In this document: positions 43,280-54,173 of the stretch, in pieces
How the letters are laid out: each line of letters begins with the position of its first letter
Position numbering within the stretch: the first letter of the stretch is position 1
Source of the DNA: Dicyema japonicum
Lineage: Eukaryota > Dicyemida > Rhombozoa > Dicyemidae
Assembly: GCA_011109175.1 (NCBI GenBank)
Contig: RDEW01000001.1
Coordinates: forward strand, 589,862 to 653,861
Length of the DNA: 64,000 nt
Reading direction: 5' to 3'
Translations under genes and position numbers: made by a program
The notes under the pieces: generated by a model
What the model was told of the DNA's origin: nothing
The model's input: the letters and a program-made list of their open reading frames with translations, nothing else
The model's database searches: none

Positions 43280-45982
43280 ATGGTACAATAATATGCTTAT
43301 TAGGATGGCAAACGTCAACGAAGGGATGATTTCGACATAGATGAACATTTGGAGGGTCTAATCTCCCAAATCTCATACAAAGTATCAATTATCATCATTA
43401 TAGGCTTCCTCTTCATTGGTAACCAACATCAAGAATCTAGCCCACGTCGTATCTCCCTTTATGACGGGCAATAGTGAAACTTTGATCAAAATTATCATTG
43501 ATTGGTACCCACTTTATATATTTCTAGTATCATAAATATGCCATTTAAAATGTGCATCTACACATCGTTTCTGGGTGTCCTTAACCTGGAGGACTCCCAC
43601 TTTATGAACATGGTAATCTTATTGAGTGAGGACTAGTTCATCGACGAATTCGTGAGGGAACTAAAGAACTGCTTAAGAAACAACGAATTCTCAAAGGCAA
43701 CCATAATAGTATTGTTTGTTTGTATTTTCATGTTCAAACAATGGCTGATCTTGCCAATTGTAATGTTATCACGGAAAACTCAGTTCTCAGTCTATTCGAC
43801 AACTTTCTGGAGGTTGTCTTCGAGGAAGGATGCTCTCAGAGTAGGAGTGACTGGTACTACCACTGTGTGATCTCTTCACTCCCTCTGGTTGATCCTTTAT
43901 TTATTTCAGATTGGGTACATCCTTAATGAGAGAAGACCCTCTGATTTTCAACGCCTCCTCAACACGATTGATAAATACATGAATAAAAGAAACACTGATC
44001 ACGTGGTCTACCTGTCTGTATGGGTAAACTCCTCCAGTGGTCACAAAGATGTGCAATTTTGTATGTATTAAGACATTGCAAGTCAATTGGAGTCAAATTC
44101 AGGACTTGGAGAGGGATCACTGGAAGGAGGTTAATATCTGTCGTCCTTATGTTGAAATGGAGGCTGAGTTATCTCAGGGATCTCTTCATATATTGCCAGA
44201 TATTGTCCCTCCCTCACACAGAGACTCTAATAGATATCCGCTGCCATCAGTAGTGTTCAGACTATTTGATTACAACGATGTCCCCCAAGGCTTGACTATT
44301 CCTGGGAGTTTGTCCATTGAGCGCTATTTAATCGACTTGGAGATCTCCAATATTATCGATAGTTACTTCCAAGATCCCCCAATTTGGTACTCATTATCAT
44401 TATTGTAGTGCTGACATGTTACTGAGTCTCCCTATACCCAAACACGTGGCTATTAACTATATAATTGATGAGGTACTATAAATTGTGCTATCTGTAGATA
44501 TTAATCAGTAGAATGCTTTCCTGGCAGGTGAATAAACTCCCCGAAATGTTCTTTGGGTCTATTTGGATATTCCTGATAAAGAGGAACCCTACGGAGATGT
44601 CCCAAATAGTATAATTTGCTATTAATGTCTAGTTAGCACAGGCAGTGTCAATAATATACAATAATATAGAATATATGAATATATCCAGCATTAATATGTT
44701 TTTGTTGGCCTCATTGTAGAATGGCTCGATGGTTCTCCCATGCTTTGAGTAACTTTCATTATCGGTGGAACTGGATGGACTGGGCTGACTGTACTGAGGT
44801 TTCCAAGGATCACCCAAAGGCTGTGTTTGTGACTGAGACACTCAAATTGAGTTTAAGGTAGTCTGTGTTTATACTCTTGGTTGTCATATTACGAGAAGAT
44901 CACTAATACAGTCCCCAATGTAATGTCCTCTTTGTGGCCATTACCCCCCGGCTGCATATACCTCTACCCTGAGAGTGATAACTCTGATTTGACTACAGCT
45001 TTTAACAGAGTGGAGTTATGCATTAAGAAGAAATGTCCGGTGGGTGAAATGTTGGATGTCCTGGATGATCTATTCCCTGATTCTAATAGTTTGGATGTGC
45101 TTATATTAGATGTAATGGAAAATGGGGATTCCAAGATTGAGGTGTTCTTTTCTACTTTGTTGTATATGGGTTCGAGTGCTATGAGTTTTACTTTTGCTGC
45201 TCTAACAAAGTATGTTAGTGTCCTCAGGAAGATTGTGATTGGTCATCGACAGAAGAATGTGTTGTTGAATACTCTCAGAAAGTGTTGGTGTCAGAATGAA
45301 CAGGTTATGTGATTTATTAGTGTTAGATGATAGTGGTGGTTGTTGACAAAATGATCAGAATGGAGATTATAGACCACATATCCGTTATAAGTTGGATATT
45401 CGGGGATGGAATGGTGGATAATCTGAGTTGCTTCTATGTTTGGGAGATAATCCACAGAACTATAAGACAAATTTCTAACAAATTGGACTCTAATCTGAAG
45501 AATTTGGAGAATCTGAGAGATCGATATGACTCAAACGTAAAGAAAACTGTATTTCTGTGATTAATAGCAGTCAAACAGCGCTCTTATTGGTTATAACGAT
45601 GATTTTGATAAAATACCTGATCTCTCGACCTCTCGTATAAAACAACTGGAAGATGACTTGGAGAGTTCGAAGGATCTGCAGAAAAAGATCATTTATACTG
45701 TATTGCAGGTCATTTATGTCTTATTTTTAGAAAATTGTGACTATTTTGAGTAAATATATTGTTCGTTGTAATGAAGAGGATCTGGAAGTGGAGACATTCT
45801 GGTATAGGGGAATGATTGAACGACTACAGGAGATATTCTTTGAGGTGGTTGAGTGTAGTGATTGATAGTATCAAGAACATACTCTTAAATATTTGCATAA
45901 TCTTAAGTCATCTGTGTTCACTAATGAGGTGGATGAGAGGATTCTCAACGTTTTCTACTCATTTAGTTCTCTTGAGGATTGA
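43280..45982 (+). CDS. NCBP1: nuclear cap-binding protein subunit 1 (CBP80)
   Basis: CBP80 with CBP20 binds the m7G cap of pol II transcripts and supports splicing and export. The first coding exon is just ATG (43280-43282), followed by intron 43283-43303 (21 nt) and then DGKRQRRDDFDIDEHLEGL. Further introns include 43382-43403 (22) and 43505-43527 (23). MIF4G-type helical regions follow CBP80 closely: FKMCIYTSFLGVLN, FIDEFVRELKNCL, MADLANCNVITENS, FRLFDYNDVPQGLTIPGS, WFSHALSNFHYRWNWMDWAD, PPGCIYLYPESD, SKIEVFFSTLLYMGS, VDKMIRMEIID and FYVWEIIHRTI. The last exons give LQKKIIYTVLQKIVTILSKY and end LNVFYSFSSLED. The join at 43718-43740 needs an intron with no 3' AG. About 800 aa. Confidence 0.92.
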
Positions 45983-46440
45983 TTACTATTTTTGATAATT
46001 TTGTATTCGGCTTTATTTCATTTAATGTCTGTAAATCATCAATTGATGATAAGGTTTGGTTGAAACTACTTAATTTCATGAAAAACTCAATGGGATGTTC
46101 TTTTTGTAAATATCAATATTTACATAATTGAGGTCTCCTAATTGATGTGTACTTTAAATTTCATATGTTTTAAGACATTACTTGAGATTTTAATGAAAAC
46201 AATTTCCGTTTTAGAGTTAAGGGCTGCATCCATAACTGCTTAGCTATTACGTTTTTGGAATGATGGGAAAATATATTGAATAACCAATAGGGGTATCGAG
46301 GTCCCTTAAGTGGACTGAGATTAGGTTTTTTGAAGAAATCGTAGGATGAGATTTAGAGAACTCCAGAGGTTTCACCAGCTAGGGGAACAAACGTCATCGG
46401 CAAGCCAGCATACTTCCGAAGCTGAAAGCACTCTGAAGAA

Positions 46441-46781
46441 AGTTATTTTAAGCGAAAGTGTCCATACTTCCCAAACCACATTTTGAAATATAAATTATAT
46501 TTGAATCTAAAGATTGAATTGCCTCTGTTTATCATTGTCAAAATTAAAGCAGAAAATTTAACTTAGATCCTCCTGGTCACCATATCCACTTGATGAGTTA
46601 ATGAAAGGAANTTATTTTAAGCGAAAGTGTCCATACTTCCCAAACCACATTTTGAAATATAAATTATATTTGAATCTAAAGATTGAATTGCCTCTGTTTA
46701 TCATTGTCAAAATTAAAGCAGAAAATTTAACTTAGATCCTCCTGGTCACCATATCCACTTGATGAGTTAATGAAAGAAAAT
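46441..46781. repeat. duplication around a single N (46611)
   Basis: About 170 bases before the N recur immediately after it without visible change. Probably an unmerged contig overlap. Confidence 0.88.
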
Positions 46782-47013
46782 AATCCAGGATGACTCCAAG
46801 AATTGAGAGGGTCTTCTTAATGGGAAGCGGGAAATCATACAATTTTATTTCTGGTGTCGCCTGTATTTCTTTTCGTGATGAGGTAAACATCGTAGCATGG
46901 GACTTTCCTGGTGATATATTTGGACGGTTTTTCAAAAACCAAAGACGCATGTTTAATATCTCTTTTATCGAATTTAAAGATTCTTTTAACTCAATGAATT
47001 GACGTATGGTCAT
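46732..47013 (-). pseudogene. reverse transcriptase fragment (Jockey/CR1-like)
   Basis: The minus frame reads WFLKNRPNISPGKSHATMFT followed by LPIKKTLSILGVILDY. This matches the RT thumb-side region of non-LTR elements, where Asn-X-Ser/Pro-X-Lys-Ser and LGV-X-LD are conserved. Only this fragment is present. Confidence 0.6.
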
Positions 47014-48639
47014 AAAATAATTTTAGAGACCGCTTTGACATAAAAGCAATCATTTAACATTAATTTATGCGAATCAAACTTTGATTTTTCATAATGAAAA
47101 TAAATTTGATCTTTTAATCTTGAGATATGCCTTTGTGGTCTATATGAAAATTTGTTCAACATTCTCCCGCATCTCGTCGTAAAACAGTCAACTGTCTTTG
47201 CCAAGTTGTAGTTTTTGTTTTAACAAGTCGCAATCCAGCAAACACAGTATTTTTAATATTGATAATGAGTTGTTCCCATGCATTAGCCACCTCTCTTTAT
47301 TTTAGTCACTTTCAACAAATGGTAGAGAATTGAGTCAGTTTCCTTAAACATTTATTTATATTGGACTTGTTTATGTCCAGATCTAAAAAACTGGAGAAGC
47401 ATATATTCAGCTTTGTGACCGACAATACCTTTCCTTAGTTTATTTCCTTGTTGGTTAGTCGGAATAGACTTTTAGTACAAAGATAGCTCACACCCGCTTT
47501 TTTGCTTTGAACAAGTTTACAGTTTTTATTTTTGATTCGCTTGATTCTCGTCTCTACAACATTTTCTTTTAACACATTACTCCTCTTTAATAATTTCCTC
47601 GATATGGGAGTTTGTGCGATCCATCGCTGTAGATGTGGAGGAAAAGGTCTCTTCCATCAAGGTTCATGAGATAACAGTTTGATATTATTAAAGAATTGGT
47701 AGCTAATCGTACTTGTTGACTTTCTTCTGTCCTATTTGGGAGATCGGGTAAGTGATCTTGTAATAGAAGCATTCTCCATAAGTATTAATAAAGTTATGTT
47801 TTCTTTACTAATATCTAGGGCAACCTGAAAATAGCAAATTAAAAAAATCAATTGGTAATAACAGTGTCTGATCTTGCCCTCTCATATTTTCTGAGATGCT
47901 TTCCAAAACTCATCCAAAAAAGTAGTAAAAAATAGTGGAGATCGTCAGGGAAATGTGTTCTCAATTCTGAGATAATTATCGAATTTTTCTCACCAGTCTA
48001 TATTCCATCCCCTAATGTAGAGGCAATTCTTTCGATCTTTTCCCTCTTCGATTTTTAAATCCAAATTAACACGTGGTATTTCTTGTTTCTTTTAATTCTT
48101 TTTCCCGATCATAGTGACAGTTTCCGCTCAACGTTCTCGGCTTTTTGAAGGTATCATTTGGAATTCTCTTCAAATATTACATCTTTTTTAGTCAACTAAG
48201 TATTTAAATCCCAGAAGACACTAACCATTAAAAGGCACAGTCTCCCCGTGTTAGAAAAGGCCAAAATAATTTAAAATGAACTATGATTTGATTGGAATTA
48301 AACTCGGGAGAACATGCAGATGATCCCAGAGTTAAAGAAAGTCTAAAATTGATTTTAGCAGAATGAGGTCACAATAGGTGGGGTTATGACTGTTTTAAAT
48401 ATTGCATTATAGTTGACATTAAAATCATAAATTGTCAAATCTCGAGCTCTGGAAATGTCATGTCTCACAAGAAATAGACAGACGCATGATGTGGTCATAC
48501 AAATGTCAGAAAAGTTCTGAAAGTACATCAACTTTCAAATCTGATTAAACGACTATTTTGAATTATCTGACTCATCCTCTTATCCGTTCATAATTTATAG
48601 TATAATGGGAGAGGATGACATATTAAAAATACTCCTATT

Positions 48640-48990
48640 TCAAGAAAAACGGAACCTGACCAGCATCGTTTGGCTTCTACATTAACGAACGAAAGTGGTG
48701 CATGGCTCAGAGCATCACCATGCTACTTCAATTGGACACTATTAGATGACGACTCCACTAGAATTTTGGTTCGCGTCCCCCTCGGAATGTATGTGGAGGA
48801 ATGGTCGACGCAAAAGGTCTTAACGCTCTCTCCTCTGGAAGAAAGGAGTCTGGAAGAAATCCAAGACACAGTGCAATAAACGAAGTTATTGCGTGGGGAG
48901 TAGAAGCGCCGGATTTCCTGCCTGTTGGAGCCTCTCGGACTGACACCAGCCAACAAAAGAAGGTGGCTGATTGAACTCATTTCCTTGCAG
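48640..48990 (+). pseudogene. retroelement C-terminal fragment
   Basis: The frame TNESGAWLRASPCYFN then LLDDDSTRILVRVPLGM, and in another frame GRNPRHSAINEVIAWGVEAP, follows a pattern I know from invertebrate retroelement ORFs (ESGAWL-A-P...LDD...R-A-GLRLG, then RHSALN). It is frameshifted and isolated. No other part of the element is nearby. Confidence 0.5.
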
Positions 48991-49402
48991 ATTTTATTAA
49001 CCCCGAAATCACGAGAAAGCAGATCGTCAGGGTAAATGCATTCTCGAATCTGATAGTACCCACTAGTTGTTTAAATTATTATAATATACACTTCAATGAT
49101 ATTAAAAAAATTAATATAACTAAAATTAGATTATAACTCATATCCTCTAGTCTTTCCACGTGTCTTCACTAATCAAGGTCACTATGAATGCAAAGGTATT
49201 TTAAAATGATTAAACAAGCTTACTTTGATAATATTATCGTTTATCCCTCAAGATCCAGCATTGATGACATTACACGTGAACAATCGTAATCCGGATGCGT
49301 CATATTCAAGGTCATATTAAACAACTCCAAATCAAATCTTGAGGGTATTTTGGAATACAAAAGACCGTTCGAGAATGAAATGGAATAAAAATATCTAACG
49401 AT

Positions 49403-49837
49403 ATGCCAAATTTGCATAAATTAGTGTATATAGACAGTTGGCGTAATGTTTTTGATTTACGTATTAATAAAATTAGAATTTTAATGACAGCCGATCGTTA
49501 CCTTTGGTCTTCAGACACTGTGGATTCATTTCTCCCAAAGGAATTCGACAAGAGTTTACTTAAAGACACTTTTAACGTTAAACTTCCCCCATTGATTTCT
49601 TATTTCATCAATTTCAGTGACCCCTCAGTTGATGCCTTGTCGAGTGAAGATAATCTGGAAACAAGGAAGAACGAGGATTCCCTTCTGAGAGTATTCGATA
49701 CACTAATTTGCAATACAATTAACTGCAGCAAAGGAGAACGAACGAGAAGTAAAACAAGACTGAAACGACAAATGAAGAGGTGGGCTAAGGAAAGAGAAAT
49801 TATTGTTAAATTATTTCCAAATGATTACTTAACATGA
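49403..49837 (+). CDS. unrecognised single-exon protein, 144 aa
   Basis: An uninterrupted ORF starting MPNLHKLVYIDSWRNVFDL. The middle is mixed acidic/hydrophobic (LPKEFDKSLLKDTFNVKLPP; FINFSDPSVDALSSEDN). The end is strongly basic (RTRSKTRLKRQMKRWAKERE), which could be a nuclear or nucleic-acid-binding tail. There is no membrane segment or signal peptide. I recognise no family. Length, good codon continuity and a non-repetitive composition argue for a real gene, but upstream exons may be missing. Confidence 0.45.
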   Translation: MPNLHKLVYIDSWRNVFDLRINKIRILMTADRYLWSSDTVDSFLPKEFDKSLLKDTFNVKLPPLISYFINFSDPSVDALSSEDNLETRKNEDSLLRVFDTLICNTINCSKGERTRSKTRLKRQMKRWAKEREIIVKLFPNDYLT

Positions 49838-50679
49838 CTTTTAATACTTTTCATGTTAGTTTTTTGTTTAAGGATATTAGATTTTTGTGGAACATAACTC
49901 GTTTTATGTCAGGGCGTATATCAAAGATTCATCAAAGTACAGGTTGAGTCAGCTGTATGAATGGGCAACATAAAAACTCCACTGACAAGGATCAATGGAA
50001 CCGAAACTACCTTACCTTTGGAAGTTTAAGTTCATCCGGCACTTTTAATATGGATAACATCTAAAGGAGAAAAACTTGACAATCTGACTTTATCCCTTCA
50101 AGACGACCACAAAACGACTCATCTCTTCTTTTGCCTAGGGCTTAACTTTGACTTGAGTGACTTCTGGGACACCCACTCGCAGTTATTACTTTATTTTCAA
50201 CCACCGGTTTTCTTCACTTAAGGAATCGGGGGTTAATAAAAACTCAACGAAGCAGATCACTTAAAGAAAATAACTTTATTACATAAAAGAAGTAATCTGT
50301 ATGAAACGTTAGAAAACCATAGCCCTTACTAAATGCCATTCTCTCTAGACTGTGGGAAAGTAGGATGGAAGTCATCAAGTTTCTCTGAGATCACCAGAGC
50401 AAACTGAAATTAGACTTCCAAGCTATCTGAAAAAGGAAACATATTAACATAATTAACGTGGCGTCATATGGTCTCCCAGTTATGAAAGTTCTGGAGGCGC
50501 TCAGGGTGCACATGATGCACAGCGAAAAAGGACCATTAGCTACCTCCCATTCGAAGAAGGACTATTCGGACGACGGTCTCATCCCTATCTAAATCCTCTT
50601 TGGGTGAATGGGTTTCTGATAATTCTCGCAGTGACATTGAACTTAATCCAGGCTTCCCACTCTCAATTCTAACGGGCAA
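49838..50679. other. intergenic, no supported gene
   Basis: Only short ORFs. Part of a GTGGCRTCAT-type dispersed repeat lies at about 50455-50560. Confidence 0.5.
50455..50560. repeat. dispersed repeat, GTGGCRTCAT family, copy 2
   Basis: Related to 37216-37320 over about 100 bases, with many substitutions. Possibly SINE-derived. Confidence 0.4.
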
Positions 50680-52330
50680 AAGAAATTTTAAACATCAACA
50701 GCCCAAAAGCTTTTTTTAACAGAAAAAAGACGGATCAGCACAGTCTTAACAAACTTATGAAATATTATGCCAGTGTAAACCACAAAACTTTCAGGAAATT
50801 GATGGGCCTTCTTTATCCTCAATGAGACCGAAGAGAACCCAGCTGATCGCCTTTATCTCAAATTCAGATGTCAGTAAGGGTTTGAAGATGATGATTCTTC
50901 CCTCCACGTGTGCCTGATTCTATCCCTGTTATCTTACTAAAACAACTTGGACCCATTGCGATTGATGCCAATATATTCCAAATATATGGAAACTGTCCTA
51001 TATATGCCCAATCCTTAAGCCTGGTATGCCTAAGGACAATCATGCATCATTTCGACCAATCTCTTTACTATGCACTCAAAATTAGTGGAAAATTGATTCT
51101 TAGTCTTATAACCACGTCCCTTTTTTTTCATCCTCACAACATGGATTCAGATGGGGTTATTCAACTTCTACCCATCTCACTTCCCTCAAATAATTTATCC
51201 TTGAAGGCTTTAACACAAATCCTCGCCACCTCAAAACAGTCGTTTGCTCGATCGATCTACAAAAGGACTTCGACTCTGTCTCTAGGAAAATCATAACTCG
51301 AAAATAGTTTGGCCTCTCCGTCAACCCCAATATAAAGCTTTGGCTTGCTAACTTCATTAATGGAAGGGTTCAGGTATACATTGATGGGACCAACAGTTTC
51401 AAGATTACTACCCAATGGTGTCCCACAAGGTTCCTCCTTTATCACCCACCTTATTTAACTTATACATGTCCGATTTACACAACCCGATAATAAAGACGAT
51501 TNTCTCCAAGAAAATCATAACTCGAAAATAGTTTGGCCTCTCCGTCAACCCCAATATAAAGCTTTGGCTTGCTAACTTCATCAATGGAAGGGCCCAGGTA
51601 TACATTGATGGGACCAACAGTTTCAAGATTACTACCCAATGGTGTCCCACAAGGTTTTTCCTTTATCACCCACCTTATTTAACTTATACATGTCCGATTT
51701 ACACAACCCGAAAATAAAGACGATTTCCTCCTATCATATGCTGATGACCTATTAATCGGATCTCGCGATCAAGATTCCCTAAAGGTATCAGAAAGATTAC
51801 AAGAATACAAGATTCAAATTTGGCTAAATTATAACCGGCTTGATATATTACTGGAAAATCTTCGTCCTTATTTACTTCAGACAAACTACTTAGACAAATG
51901 GATATATTTATCAACCAGACAAAAATAGCTTTCACTAAGAAACTGAAAATCTTGGGGATCACTTTCGACACACACACATGTCCTTTTCATCTCATGTCGA
52001 CGGCATCTATGGAAGCTCAAGAAAGCTAGGGATAATCAAATCTATTTTCTGTGGCATTAAAACCCCTTTCCAAGCTTTGAAATTGTTTTACAAACAATTC
52101 ATTAAGCCATCTGTCAGCTATGTCTGTACGTCATGGAAATCAATCTGTCCTGGACAAACAAAGAATCCGCGACATTCAGTCCTTAACAGCCTCTACCATT
52201 AGTAACCTCGGGAAACTTAAAAAACTAATTTTCTCTTCACTTGAAGACATTATCCGATAAAATGGAAAGGGATTTGCTACCCTATGTAGAGAGTGCAACT
52301 ATCAATAATACACAGCCACGACTTGTCTTA
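50680..52330 (+). pseudogene. Jockey-like non-LTR retrotransposon RT, decayed
   Basis: Plus-strand RT in many frames. It has LNKLMKYYAS and VPDSIPVILLKQLGPIAI (the same family as 14.3-14.7 kb), DLQKAFDSVSRK near 51255, FINGRVQVYIDGTNSFKITT, a GVPQGSS-like block with SPTLFNLYMSDLHNP, the catalytic LLSYADDLLIGSRDQ near 51730-51770, and a thumb region to about 52200. Stops, frameshifts and an N-joined duplication (51285-51725) make it inactive. The endonuclease half is missing. Confidence 0.75.
51285..51725. repeat. duplication around a single N (51502) inside the RT
   Basis: About 215 bases on each side of the N match with a few substitutions (for example attaatgg/atcaatgg). Probably diverged copies or alleles placed end to end. 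Confidence 0.85.
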
Positions 52331-52371
52331 TGAGAAGGGTATACATCACCCCTCTCCAATTTCTATTCCCC

Positions 52372-52770
52372 AAGCCACCCCGCCCACAGAGAAGTTGTGT
52401 GGATCCCATAAGGCGCACGAGAAGAAAATGAGAATTCTGCCTTCGAGATCACTTAATTAATTTAGTGACAGCAATTAACTATTGTTGTTCTTGTGTTAAT
52501 AACATTAGTCAAAATTAAAGCTCAACGTGTAAAGAAACAGTAGGAATTGCTATGGACGATAGGAATTNAGCCACCCCGCCCACAGAGAAGTTGTGTGGAT
52601 CCCATAAGGCGCACGAGAAGAAAATGAGAATTCTGATAGAGGCCTTCGAGATCACTTAATTAATTTAGTGACAGCAATTAACTATTGTTGTTCTTGTGTT
52701 AATAACATTAGTCAAAATTAAAGCTCAACGTGTAAAGAAACAGTAGGAATTGCTATGGACGATAGGAATT
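52372..52770. repeat. duplication around a single N (52568)
   Basis: About 196 bases before the N recur after it, differing by a 6-base insertion ('gataga'). Non-coding. Confidence 0.85.
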
Positions 52771-53056
52771 ACCAGGCACTATGAAAACCACCTCCGTTGG
52801 TGGAGGTCACTGAATCCTCCATCAACCGCATTCTTAACTTCTTATTTATTCTTCCAACCATTTAGGTTTCAAGATTAAACGGAAACAATCTTAAGGGCTA
52901 AGTATATCTTCAGTTTCCTCCGTTCGGCAGAGTCTGAATTTGGGGAGACAGAATGAACTGTCGATGGAAAATGTGGAGCAGTTACTAAGGCAATGGATGT
53001 CATATCCCACGAAAGAGAACTATGAGATATTTTGAAAAATCATCATTCCATCTCCG

Positions 53057-53281
53057 ACTCAAGGTTCAATGGTCATCTGACTCCATTATCTAGTCGAGAG
53101 CAGTGTGTTTGGAGAACTTACTGGCTTTCTTCCTCCAGTAATAAGTATAAATCCCCATTTGATCTACCTCCGACTCAAGGTTCAATGGTCATCTGACTCC
53201 ATTATCTAGTCGAGAGCAGTGTGTTTGGAGAACTTACTGGCTTTCTTCCTCCAGTAATAAGTATAAATCCCCATTTGATCT
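53057..53281. repeat. about 112-bp tandem duplication
   Basis: The run 'cgactcaaggttcaatggtc' through 'ccccatttgatct' occurs twice in succession. It overlaps the Cys-rich open frame mentioned for this interval. Confidence 0.85.
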
Positions 53282-53515
53282 ATCATCGTCCCACAAAGAC
53301 ACATGTGAAGTTTGCAAACATCGTCCCCGAGACGCATGCAGATACTCTCGTTGTCCAGTTTCAAAACTCGAGAGTGGGTAAGCGTTGCCAACATCAGCTG
53401 TCCTCAATGCACGGTACCCGGAAACTGTGCTGATTGAGACTTTTTATTCAGCTTCCTGCGGGAGGTTTTGTAGGTAACCTCATTTCTCTAGTTTATCTTC
53501 GTAAACGCAAACCCC

Positions 53516-53699
53516 GGTTTCTACGGATAAATTGTTACGTTAGATTTCATTGCAATAAATCGAGCCATTTCTCAGCTTCCGCCTTACTTGGCCTTCGGTC
53601 TCCTGGAGGTTTCTACGGATAAATTGTTACGTTAGATTTCATTGCAATAAATCGAGCCATTTCTCAGCTTCCGCCTTACTTGGCCTTCGGTCTCCTGGA
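53516..53699. repeat. 92-bp tandem duplication
   Basis: The segment 'ggtttctacggataaattgt' to 'cttcggtctcctgga' is present twice in succession without visible change. Confidence 0.85.
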
Positions 53700-54173
53700 A
53701 AATGCAAGAAAATAGTGGTCACACAAAAATGGTTTTTGGGGTGACAGAGAAGTGGTCTACAAACAAAAAGAGCGTGACACTGACAGGCTCTAAGAACGGG
53801 TGAGGTCTGATCCAACGTGATTAGGAGACGATTCGACCCCAACGAGTTTGCTTAGAATCAGGAGACGAGCATCAAGCTGAGAGCCCTAATCAAGATTACT
53901 TTGTTTTTCGGGATAACGGTGGTCTTGAAATAAAAATTTAATTAAAAAGTCCTTAGTGTAGAATCCAGTGATCCAAGGATGTCAGAGAGGCTGAAAGTAT
54001 GACATCGGGGTCAAGCAGTCTCAGTCTTTGGGACATTAACCGATATAATTTTCGTTCAAGAGGATCCTTTAGTTTATCGAGATGATCAGAATATGCTAAT
54101 GATAATATTGTCGATTAACTAATTCTCCATGAATAATAGAATAAATTAAAATGTCAATTTATTTTAGAACGAA

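Larger units (their letters stand above)
45983..49402. other. intergenic with retroelement fragments and an N-joined duplication
   Basis: No host gene is recognisable. Two retroelement pieces are listed separately (46732-47013, 48640-48990). A minus ORF at 47772-47587 contains DLFLHIYSDGS, faintly like an RNase H start, but nothing further supports it. Confidence 0.45.
52331..54173. other. intergenic; duplications, possible lost exon
   Basis: Three duplications are listed separately. A plus-strand open frame at about 53225-53375 includes CEVCKHRPRDACRYSRCP, a Cys-rich stretch reminiscent of a zinc-binding fold, but I cannot join it to neighbours or name a family. Confidence 0.4.

Noticed and set aside
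47587-47772. RNase H domain (DLFLHIYSDGS)
   Set aside because: Only one motif is present and the order relative to the nearby RT fragment is wrong.
53225-53375. Zinc-finger gene from the Cys-rich CEVCKHRPRDACRYSRCP frame
   Set aside because: It is a single short frame overlapping a duplicated block, with no joinable exon or family match.
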